9,527 nucleotides of DNA. Source: JBDTGE01 sp050742975. GTDB taxonomy: Bacteria; Actinomycetota; Actinomycetes; Mycobacteriales; Jatrophihabitantaceae. The notes under the pieces were generated by a model. The model did no database searches, had not been told where the DNA came from, and worked only from the letters and a program-made list of their open reading frames with translations. The position numbers were made by a program, and so were the translations under genes. Where the stretch lies: assembly GCA_050742975.1 (NCBI GenBank), contig JBOGDQ010000273.1:1-9527 (forward strand). The letters run 5' to 3'. Positions 1-6,221 of the stretch are shown here, piece after piece (within the stretch, counting starts at the first letter, position 1; the number at the start of each line of letters is the position of its first letter).

Positions 1-40
1 GGTCGTAGGCGAGGAGCGCCTTGAACTCGGCGGGAGTCAA
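1..40 (-). CDS. 5' end of an unidentified gene downstream of hsdM (partial)
   Basis: Only the first 13 codons are visible, reading (T/M)TPAEFKALLAYD from a TTG at 40-38. A strong Shine-Dalgarno (GAAGGAG on the minus strand, about 45-51) sits four bases upstream, inside the end of hsdM, and the TTG overlaps the hsdM stop as TTGA. This favours a translationally coupled gene. In type I restriction-modification loci hsdM is usually followed by hsdS or hsdR, so a specificity or restriction subunit is the natural guess. Thirteen residues do not identify a family, and no function is assigned. Confidence 0.45.
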   Translation of the reverse strand, partial: MTPAEFKALLAYD

Positions 41-1605
41 GCGTCTCCTTCGATGTCAGCCACGATCGTGTCGATCTCTCTTCGCAGCTCGGACTGCCGC
101 GCGACGATCCGTGCGATCTCGGCGTTCAGCTCCGTGATGTCGACGGCTTCGCGGGTGTCCTCGGCCTCGACGTATGAACTGACGGCGATGTTGTAGTTAT
201 TCTCGGTGATGTCTGCATAGTTGATCAGCTTCGCGAAGTAGTCGACGTCCACGCGCTGGGTGAACGCGTCGAGGACCTTGCCCTGGTTCGTCTCGGTGAG
301 CTTGTTCTTGTTGCCCTGGCGGACGAACTCGGCCGAGGCGTCGATGAAGAGGATCTTGTTGTCCGCCTTGCTCTTCTTGAGCACGATGATGCAGGTTGCG
401 ATCGTGGTGCCGAAGAACAGGTCAGGCGGCAACTGGATCACGGCGTCGACGTAGTTGTTGTCGACGAGGTACGTGCGGATCTTCTGCTCCGCGCCCCCGC
501 GGTACAGCACGCCGGGGAACTCGACGATCGCGGCGGTGCCGTTAACCGCGAGCCAGCTGAGCATGTGCATCGTGAAGGCCAGGTCGGCCTTCGACTTGGG
601 CGCGAGCACGCCGGCCGGTGCGTAGCGCGGGTCGTTGATGAGCAGCGGGTTCGCGTCGCCGTCCCACTTGATCGAGTACGGCGGGTTGGAGACGATCGCC
701 TCGAACGGCTCGTCGTCCCAGTGCAGCGGGTCGATCAGCGTGTCGCCGTGCGCGATGTCGAACTGCTCGTAGTTCACGTCGTGCAGGAACATGTTGATCC
801 GGCACAGGTTGTAGGTCGTCAGGTTGATCTCCTGGCCGAAGAACCCCTGCCGAACGTTCTCCTTGCCCAGCACCTTCGCGAACTTCAGCAGCAGCGACCC
901 GGAGCCGCAGGCCGGGTCATAGACCTTGTTAACCTCCGTCTTGCCGACCACCGTGATCCGCGCCAGCAGCTCGGAGACCTCCTGCGGCGTGTAGTACTCG
1001 CCACCGGACTTGCCCGCCGAGGAGGCGTACATCTGCATGAGGTACTCGTAGGCGTCGCCGAACGCGTCGATCGTGTGGTCGGCGTAGGTGCCGATCTTCA
1101 GGTCGCCGATCGCGTCGAGCAGCTTGACGACCTTCTCGTTGCGCTTGGCGACCGTAGGGCCGAGCTTGTTGCTGTTGACGTCGATGTCGTCGAACAGGCC
1201 TTTGAAGTCGTCCTCACTGGCCGTGCCGAGCGCCGACGCTTCAATGTGGGTGAACACCTTCGCCAGCGTCTCGTTCAGATCAGGGTCGTGGCGGGCACGC
1301 TCGCGGACATTGACGAACAGGTCCGACGGCAGCACGTAGAAGCCCTTCTCCTCGACCGTCGAGGGCCGGCCGAACTCGGCGTCGACGTCCGCGAGCACCG
1401 CGTAATCGAAGTCAGGGTTGCCGGCAGCGCGCTCCTGTTCGTTCAGATACGCCGTCAGGTTCTCGCTGATGAACCGGTAGAACAGCATCCCCAACACGTA
1501 GCTCTTGAAGTCCCACCCGTCGACGCTGCCGCGCAGGTCGTTCGCGATCCGCCAGATCGTCTTGTGCAGCTCCGCCCGCTCAGCTTCCTTGCTCGCCAGG
1601 GTCAC
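37..1605 (-). CDS. hsdM: Type I restriction-modification system DNA methyltransferase subunit M (HsdM)
   Basis: The product is predicted to transfer a methyl group from SAM to N6 of adenine in a type I R-M complex with HsdS (and HsdR for cleavage). In the 522 residues, about 10-150 form the helical HsdM N-terminal domain (IWRIANDLRGSVDGWDFKSYVLG near the start). Residues 200-208 (GGEYYTPQE) are the motif X region. DPACGSGSLL at 230-239 is the SAM-binding motif I, and NPPY at 307-310 is the catalytic motif IV of N6-adenine methyltransferases. The last 30 residues look like a coiled coil, which in this family contacts HsdS. Length is normal for HsdM and no key motif is missing. The start is GTG at 1605, with GGGAG nine bases upstream (1619-1615). 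It lies 48 bp downstream of the polymerase gene and overlaps the next gene. Some stretches (around 181-240) look less GC-rich than the rest of the window, which would fit a horizontally acquired R-M gene, but this was judged by eye. Confidence 0.95.
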   Translation of the reverse strand: MTLASKEAERAELHKTIWRIANDLRGSVDGWDFKSYVLGMLFYRFISENLTAYLNEQERAAGNPDFDYAVLADVDAEFGRPSTVEEKGFYVLPSDLFVNVRERARHDPDLNETLAKVFTHIEASALGTASEDDFKGLFDDIDVNSNKLGPTVAKRNEKVVKLLDAIGDLKIGTYADHTIDAFGDAYEYLMQMYASSAGKSGGEYYTPQEVSELLARITVVGKTEVNKVYDPACGSGSLLLKFAKVLGKENVRQGFFGQEINLTTYNLCRINMFLHDVNYEQFDIAHGDTLIDPLHWDDEPFEAIVSNPPYSIKWDGDANPLLINDPRYAPAGVLAPKSKADLAFTMHMLSWLAVNGTAAIVEFPGVLYRGGAEQKIRTYLVDNNYVDAVIQLPPDLFFGTTIATCIIVLKKSKADNKILFIDASAEFVRQGNKNKLTETNQGKVLDAFTQRVDVDYFAKLINYADITENNYNIAVSSYVEAEDTREAVDITELNAEIARIVARQSELRREIDTIVADIEGDA

Positions 1606-1653
1606 CGTGAGAGTCTCCCAGCACCAGCCGGTTGGCCGGGATCGGCACGCCCT

Positions 1654-2703
1654 TCAGCCCTCAACGCGATTGCCGTGCTCGTCCCAGTGCTCAGCGACCT
1701 TCTTCGACGGCCGAACCCGTGGGGGCTCCCCCGCCTGCTTCGGAAAGTTCGGTGGGTAAGGGGCGTCCGCCACACCGTTGCCCTCGTCCCGGTCGGCCCA
1801 CTCCAGCAGGGGCTCGATCGACCACACCGCGTCGTCCATCCCGGCGTGCAGGTCGCCGAGGGCCGCGAATCTAGCCGGCATCGTCGCTATCGTGAAGTCG
1901 CGCATCTCGACGTCGGGTAGCTCTTCCCAGGTCACCGGAGCACTCACGGGACCCCACGGGAAGCCGCGGACACTATAACCAGAAGCGATCGTCCGGTCCT
2001 TGGCATTCTGGTTGTAGTCCAGGAAGATCTGTTCACCACGCTCCTCCTTCCACCACGCGGTCGTCACCAACGACCGGTCGCGGCGCTCGACCTCGCGGGC
2101 GAAGGCCAGCGCCGCGCGACGCACCTCACGGAAGCCGTGCGCCGGCTCGATGCGAACGTAGACGTGCACGCCCTTCGAGCCTGACGTCTTCGGCCAGCCC
2201 ACCGCGCCGAGCTCGTCCAGCACCTCGTGCACGATCCCGGCGACGTGCTTGGCCTCGGTGAAACCGGTGCCGGGCTGCGGGTCGAGGTCGATGCGCAGCT
2301 CGTCCGGCTTCTCGACGTCGGCACGGCGCGTGTGCCACGGATGGAACTCGACGGAGGACATCTGCACCGCCCAGATCACGCTCGCGATCTCGGTGACGCA
2401 CAGCTCGTCGGCAGTGCGGCCGGACGGGAAGCTGACCTCGGCCGTCTCCACCCAGTCGGGCGCACCCTTCGGCAGCCGCTTCTGGTAGATCTTCTCCCCG
2501 GCCACGCCCTCGGGATACCGGTGCAGCATGCACGGGCGCTCGCGCAACGCACGGACGATCCCGTCGGCGACCGACAGGTAGTAGTTGGCCAGGTCCAGCT
2601 TGGTCTCGCCCCGCGCGGGGAAGTACACGCGGTCCGGGTTGCTGATCCGGACCGTGCGCGTCCCGACCTCCAGTTCGACGCTCGGTGAAGCCACCCTGAT
2701 CAC
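1654..2703 (-). CDS. Stand-alone LigD-type primase-polymerase domain protein (NHEJ PolDom family)
   Basis: This 349-residue protein matches the archaeo-eukaryotic-primase-like polymerase domain of bacterial LigD, which adds nucleotides (often ribonucleotides) at DNA ends during Ku-dependent end joining. Visible family signatures are SNPDRVYFP at 21-29, MLHRYPEG at 59-66, YQKRLPKGAP at 73-82 and WAVQMSSVEFHPW at 111-123. DELRIDLDPQPG at 134-145 gives metal-binding D139 and D141. SGSKGVHVYV follows at 174-183, and FLDYNQNAKDRTIASGYSVR at 227-246 contains the third acidic residue, D229. No ATP-dependent ligase or phosphoesterase module is present, so it resembles the separate PolDom proteins of mycobacteria and other actinobacteria rather than full LigD. 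The start used is GTG at 2703. No good Shine-Dalgarno is visible, and a GTG at codon 4 (2694) is an alternative. It is divergent from the transporter gene and probably co-transcribed with hsdM. No ku or ligase gene is in view. Confidence 0.93.
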   Translation of the reverse strand: MIRVASPSVELEVGTRTVRISNPDRVYFPARGETKLDLANYYLSVADGIVRALRERPCMLHRYPEGVAGEKIYQKRLPKGAPDWVETAEVSFPSGRTADELCVTEIASVIWAVQMSSVEFHPWHTRRADVEKPDELRIDLDPQPGTGFTEAKHVAGIVHEVLDELGAVGWPKTSGSKGVHVYVRIEPAHGFREVRRAALAFAREVERRDRSLVTTAWWKEERGEQIFLDYNQNAKDRTIASGYSVRGFPWGPVSAPVTWEELPDVEMRDFTIATMPARFAALGDLHAGMDDAVWSIEPLLEWADRDEGNGVADAPYPPNFPKQAGEPPRVRPSKKVAEHWDEHGNRVEG

Positions 2704-2828
2704 GCTAGCGGAGTTCAGCCCGCGATCGACCGGCTGAGAGCACCCGCCGGGCGGACCTGCGCGAGCGCGCGCGGCAGCGCAATAATCACGGGATGCTGTT
2801 GCCGCACCCGGAACCGACCGCCTAGCCG
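2704..2828. promoter_or_regulatory. Divergent intergenic region with candidate promoter for the transporter
   Basis: This 125-bp spacer separates two divergent genes and must hold promoters for both unless one is transcribed from elsewhere. The only AT-rich island is AATAAT at 2781-2786, a plausible -10 element for the plus strand. No convincing -35 is seen 16-18 bases upstream. A -10 there would place transcription start near 2793, where the mini-ORF MLLPHPEPTA begins (ATG 2793, TAG 2823-2825). No clear promoter is seen for the polymerase gene on the minus strand. A short GC-rich palindromic stretch (CCGCC-G-GGCGG) lies near 2745-2755. No known operator was recognised. Confidence 0.3.
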
Positions 2829-3728
2829 ATGGTCTTCCTCGTCGGGATCGCCGCAGCGCTGAGCCTCGGGCTCGGCTACGTGCTCCAGCAACGGGTTGCC
2901 TCGACGGCCCCGCTGTCCGAGGTCCTGCGCTTCCGGCTGCTGTTCGACCTGATGCACCGCCCGCTGTGGTGGGCGGGCATCGGTGCCATGGTGGCGGGCG
3001 AGCTGCTCGCCGGGCTGGCCCTGCAGCTGGCCACCGTCGCGGTCGTCGAACCCCTGCTGTCGACCAATCTGCTCTTTGCCCTCGCCTTCGCGGCCACGCT
3101 GTCGCGGGTGCGTATCCACTGGACGGAGGTGTCGGGGGCGGTGCTCCTGTCGGCCGCCCTCGGCGTGTTCATCGCGGTCGGAAACCCGCACAGCTCCCCG
3201 CGCCCGGATCCCAACAATGCCGTGATCACGTTCGCGGTCTGCGCAGTCGCGGGCGCCGTGGCGATCATGGTCATGTTCAGCCTGCGTCGCGGGCTGGTCC
3301 GCGAGTCCATTCTGCTCGCGACCGGGGCGGGCACGCTGTACGGGTTGCAGGACGCGGGCACCCGGGCGGCCCTGCTCCTCGCCGATCACGAGGGCGTGAC
3401 GGCCATGTTCGTCAACCCGTGGATCTACATCGTCATCGGGGCCGCGGTCTTCGGCATCCTGCTCTCGCAGAGCGCGTTCAAGGCTGCGCGCCTGGATTAC
3501 TCGCTGCCACCGATCGCCGCCGCCGAACCCATCGTCGGGATCGCGCTCGGCGTCACCCTGCTCGGCGACGTTGTCTCGGTGACGTTGCTCGGTCTGATCG
3601 TCGAGTCGATCTGCCTGGTCGCCATGGTGGCCGGCGTCGCGCTGATCGGCCGGTCCTCGAACCTCGCCGCGGGCGGCTGCGCCGTCGTCGTCAGCCCTGT
3701 TCCCGGAGAGCGCGCAGGCTCTCCTTGA
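2829..3728 (+). CDS. DMT/NIPA-like multi-pass membrane transporter
   Basis: This 299-residue protein is strongly hydrophobic. About nine membrane segments are seen near residues 1-20, 48-69, 72-90, 101-118, 131-150, 160-182, 196-215, 226-246 and 250-275. The repeated VEPLLSTNLLFAL (73-85) and AAEPIVGIALGV (231-242) are the kind of internal repeat found in drug/metabolite transporter (EamA/NIPA-like) proteins, which export metabolites or carry divalent cations. The substrate cannot be read from the sequence. A short polar tail (276-299) ends inside the 3' end of hpnH on the other strand. ATG at 2829 is chosen because an in-frame TAG lies six bases before it. Its ribosome site is weak (GGAA about 15 bases upstream). 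It is the only plus-strand gene. The antisense reading of the same DNA is polar and low-complexity, so this strand is the coding one. Confidence 0.85.
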   Translation: MVFLVGIAAALSLGLGYVLQQRVASTAPLSEVLRFRLLFDLMHRPLWWAGIGAMVAGELLAGLALQLATVAVVEPLLSTNLLFALAFAATLSRVRIHWTEVSGAVLLSAALGVFIAVGNPHSSPRPDPNNAVITFAVCAVAGAVAIMVMFSLRRGLVRESILLATGAGTLYGLQDAGTRAALLLADHEGVTAMFVNPWIYIVIGAAVFGILLSQSAFKAARLDYSLPPIAAAEPIVGIALGVTLLGDVVSVTLLGLIVESICLVAMVAGVALIGRSSNLAAGGCAVVVSPVPGERAGSP

Positions 3729-4704
3729 GCGAACCCATCGTCGCCAACACGGCCGTCGGCTCATACCCGCAGTGCGCCATGCAGTTGTTGCACCGCTCGT
3801 CCTTGCCGCGACCGTAGGAGTCCCAGTCGGTGGTCTCGATGAGTTCCTTGTACGTCTTGGTGTACCCGTCGGCCATCAGGTAGCAGGGCCGCTGCCAGCC
3901 GAGCAGCGAGTACGACGGGATCCCCCATGCGGTGCAGCCGAAGTCGGTCTTGCCCTCGAGGAAGTCCAGGAACAGCGGCGAGTGGTTCAGCCGCCACCGC
4001 TTGCGGTTGCCGCCGGCGAACGCCTTCGCGAACAGCTCACGCGTCTCGGTGACGCCGAGGAAGTGGTCCTGGTCCGGCGCCTTCTCGTACGCGTACGCGG
4101 GCGAGAGCATCATGCTGTCGACCTTGACCTCGTCGTTGAGGAAGTTCATCACGTCGATGATCGTCTGCGGGGTGTCGGTGTTGAAGAAGGTCGAGTTCGT
4201 CGTGACCCGGAACCCCTTGTCCTGCAGGAACTTGATCGCCGCGATCGCTTCATCGAACACGCCCTCCTTCGCTACTGACTCGTCGTGCCGCTCACGCAGG
4301 CCGTCGATGTGCACGGCGAAGGAGAAGTACGGCGAGGGCTTGAAGTTGAACTTGTCCCACCGCTTGCGGACGAGCTCGGCGTTGGTGCAGAGGTAGACGT
4401 ACTTCTTGCGCCTGACCAGCTCGTTGACCATCTCGTCGATCTGCGGGTGCATCATCGGCTCGCCGCCGGCGATCGACACCATCGGCGCGCCGCACTCCTC
4501 CATGGCCGCGACCGCCCGCTCGATCGGCATCCGCTGGCGGAGCAGGTCGTGCGGTTGCTGGATCTTGCCGCAGCCGTTGCACTTGAGGTTGCAGGCGAAC
4601 AGCGGCTCCAGTTCGACGATCAGCGGGAACTTCTCGCGCCGCCGCACCTTCTGCGTGAACAGGTACCACCCGATTCGGGCTCCCTGACGAAGTGGAATGG
4701 CCAT
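3691..4704 (-). CDS. hpnH: Adenosylhopane synthase HpnH (radical SAM)
   Basis: HpnH adds the 5'-deoxyadenosyl radical from SAM to hopene (diploptene), making adenosylhopane, the first committed step to C35 bacteriohopanepolyols. The 337-residue protein has the radical SAM cluster motif CNLKCNGC at 38-45 (C38, C42, C45), GGEP at 80-83 for SAM binding, and LCTNAE at 105-110. The cysteine at 106 matches the residue reported from mutational work on Zymomonas HpnH (recalled, not checked here) as reducing the radical intermediate. The C-terminal part has further cysteines (C257, C274, and C305, C308, C312 in CNNCMAHCGYEP) typical of this family. Length is normal. The start is ATG at 4704, sharing one base with the stop of the preceding gene (TGATG). 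AAAAGGAG at 4722-4715 lies ten bases upstream within the ispH end. It is the last visible gene of the operon and converges on the transporter with a 38-bp overlap. Confidence 0.95.
   Translation of the reverse strand: MAIPLRQGARIGWYLFTQKVRRREKFPLIVELEPLFACNLKCNGCGKIQQPHDLLRQRMPIERAVAAMEECGAPMVSIAGGEPMMHPQIDEMVNELVRRKKYVYLCTNAELVRKRWDKFNFKPSPYFSFAVHIDGLRERHDESVAKEGVFDEAIAAIKFLQDKGFRVTTNSTFFNTDTPQTIIDVMNFLNDEVKVDSMMLSPAYAYEKAPDQDHFLGVTETRELFAKAFAGGNRKRWRLNHSPLFLDFLEGKTDFGCTAWGIPSYSLLGWQRPCYLMADGYTKTYKELIETTDWDSYGRGKDERCNNCMAHCGYEPTAVLATMGSLKESLRALREQG
3705..3724. terminator. Hairpin in the convergent gene overlap, candidate bidirectional terminator
   Basis: GGAGAGC (3705-3711) and GCTCTCC (3718-3724) form a perfect 7-bp GC-rich stem with a six-base loop. 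It lies wholly inside the tail-to-tail overlap of the transporter and hpnH coding regions. Because it is an inverted repeat it can fold in both transcripts. No T-tract follows on either side, which is common for actinobacterial terminators but weakens the call. A chance inverted repeat in GC-rich coding DNA is possible. Confidence 0.35.
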
Positions 4705-6221
4705 CAGCCGACAACTCCTTTTGTCTCGGTTATCGCTCTGGGCAGGCTGAACGTGACGTCCTCGTGCGCGACGGCACGCTCACTTACCTCGACGGGCCCG
4801 AGCGCACGCAGCGTCTCGATGACCTCGTCGACGAGATGGGGCGGGGCGGAGGCCCCCGCCGTGATGCCGACCGTCGTGACGCCGGCCAGCCACTCGGGCA
4901 GGATCTCGCTCGCGTCATCGACCAGGTGGGCCGGTGCGCCCGCCCGTTCGGCGACCTCGACCAGCCGCAGCGAGTTCGAGGAGTTGCGCGACCCGAGCAC
5001 CAGGACCACCTCGGCGTCCGAGGCGATCGCGCGCACCGACTGCTGCCGGTTGGTGGTCGCGTAACAGATGTCGTCGGTCGGGGAGGACTCGATCAGCGGG
5101 AACCGGCGGCGCAGCACGTCGACGGTCGCGGCCACATCGTCAACCGCGAGCGTGGTCTGTACGACGAACGAGACCTTGTCCGGATCGGCCGGCGCCACCT
5201 GCTCGGCCTCGGCCGGGTTCTGCACCAGCACGATCTGACCCGGCGCCTCGCCCATGGTCCCCTCGGTCTCGTCATGCCCGTCGTGCCCGATCATCAGGAC
5301 GGTGTCCCCGCGCCCCACGAACCGCTTCGCCTCGCTGTGCACCTTGGCAACCAGCGGGCAGGTCGCGTCGATGACGTTGAGTCCGCGCCGGGCCGCTTCC
5401 ACGCGTACCGCCGGCGCCACGCCGTGTGCCGAGAACACCACCGTCGTCCCGTCGGGCACCTGCTCCAGCTCGTCGACGAACACCGCACCCTGCCGCTCCA
5501 GGTCATGCACGACGTGCGCGTTGTGCACGATCTGGCGGCGCACGTACACCGGCCGCGAATACCGCTGCAGCGCCAGCTCCACGATGTCGATGGCCCGCTC
5601 CACGCCGGCGCAGAACGAACGCGGCTCGGCCAGCAGAACCCGCCGCGGCCCGATCAGCTCCGCCCACCGCTGCAAGGCCGGACCGGTCTTGCGCAGCGTG
5701 GCCAGCGCACGCACACCTGCCGGCACGGTGGCCAGCCGCGCCACCGGGCTGAACGCGGTGTCCACGATGACGCGGACGACCGCCGTCGGCGTCCCAACCG
5801 TCGCCCGCACGATCGCGGCCGACTCCATGTCCACCGCCAGCGCACCAGTGGCGGCCAGCCTCGAGCGCGCCTGCGCCCCGCCGACCAGGTGCTCGGTGGA
5901 GAGCATCGGGCCTGTTCGCACCCGCAACCCGAGCCGCCGCAGCTCGGCAACCAACGGCGCCGCGGCCCGCAGAATCGTGCGACCGTGCTCGTCACGCACC
6001 TCGCTGGCCACCAGCACATCGCCCGGGCGCAGCGACGGATCGATACCGCCGGCCACACCGGCCACCACCACCGCGTCCGGCTCCAGCGCGTCCAGGCGCG
6101 GTAGCCAGCCGCGAACCTTGTCCGGGCCCATGCCGCACCGCAGCAGGGTCGCGCCGGGCACCTGCCCGGACAGCGCCGCGTACTCGCTACGCAGCGCGGT
6201 CACGACGGCCAGGCCGCTCAT
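4704..6221 (-). CDS. hpnG-ispH: HpnG-IspH fusion: hopanoid nucleoside phosphorylase plus HMBPP reductase
   Basis: One uninterrupted 505-residue frame encodes two enzymes. Residues 1 to about 190 are a nucleoside phosphorylase of the HpnG type, which removes adenine from adenosylhopane. GVAGGIDPSLRPGDVL is at 55-70, VDMESAA at 130-136 (E133 for ribose binding), and VIVDTAF at 151-157 carries the candidate catalytic D154. Residues 193-505 are a full-length IspH (LytB), the [4Fe-4S] enzyme that reduces HMBPP to IPP and DMAPP. Its cluster cysteines are C204 (PRSFCAG), C288 (DATCPL) and C386 (DDICYATTNRQ). H233, H266 and H316, E318 (HDETEGTMG), the TTL at 356-358, SSN at 414-416 and S457 are also present. 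Most of these match the E. coli IspH active site with a constant offset of 192 or 189. ATG at 6221 overlaps the shc stop (ATGA), with GAGGGG just upstream. There is almost no linker, and no internal start with a ribosome site is seen at the junction, so a true fusion is favoured over two genes. Confidence 0.94.
   Translation of the reverse strand: MSGLAVVTALRSEYAALSGQVPGATLLRCGMGPDKVRGWLPRLDALEPDAVVVAGVAGGIDPSLRPGDVLVASEVRDEHGRTILRAAAPLVAELRRLGLRVRTGPMLSTEHLVGGAQARSRLAATGALAVDMESAAIVRATVGTPTAVVRVIVDTAFSPVARLATVPAGVRALATLRKTGPALQRWAELIGPRRVLLAEPRSFCAGVERAIDIVELALQRYSRPVYVRRQIVHNAHVVHDLERQGAVFVDELEQVPDGTTVVFSAHGVAPAVRVEAARRGLNVIDATCPLVAKVHSEAKRFVGRGDTVLMIGHDGHDETEGTMGEAPGQIVLVQNPAEAEQVAPADPDKVSFVVQTTLAVDDVAATVDVLRRRFPLIESSPTDDICYATTNRQQSVRAIASDAEVVLVLGSRNSSNSLRLVEVAERAGAPAHLVDDASEILPEWLAGVTTVGITAGASAPPHLVDEVIETLRALGPVEVSERAVAHEDVTFSLPRAITETKGVVG

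Noticed and set aside
565..1920. Plus-strand open frame of 451 codons opposite hsdM
   Set aside because: The translation is Val/Arg/Leu/Asp-rich low complexity, spans the gap between two minus-strand genes and has no family signature. It is a shadow frame.
2715..3764. Minus-strand open frame of 349 codons opposite the transporter
   Set aside because: The product is dominated by Arg, Asp, Gln and Gly, while the plus strand encodes a regular set of membrane segments. Only one strand can be real here, and the membrane protein is far more convincing.
5640..5700. Possible sequencing error merging separate hpnG and ispH genes
   Set aside because: No Shine-Dalgarno with a well-placed start is seen near the junction. 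The in-frame TTG at 5675 and GTG at codon 170 lack one, and codon structure is smooth through the join. It remains worth confirming with reads.
4692..6104. Long plus-strand open frame of 470 codons opposite hpnG-ispH
   Set aside because: It is rich in Arg, His, Gln and Pro with no recognisable domain, and lies wholly against a gene with complete catalytic motifs. Long antisense frames are expected in GC-rich DNA with third-position GC bias.
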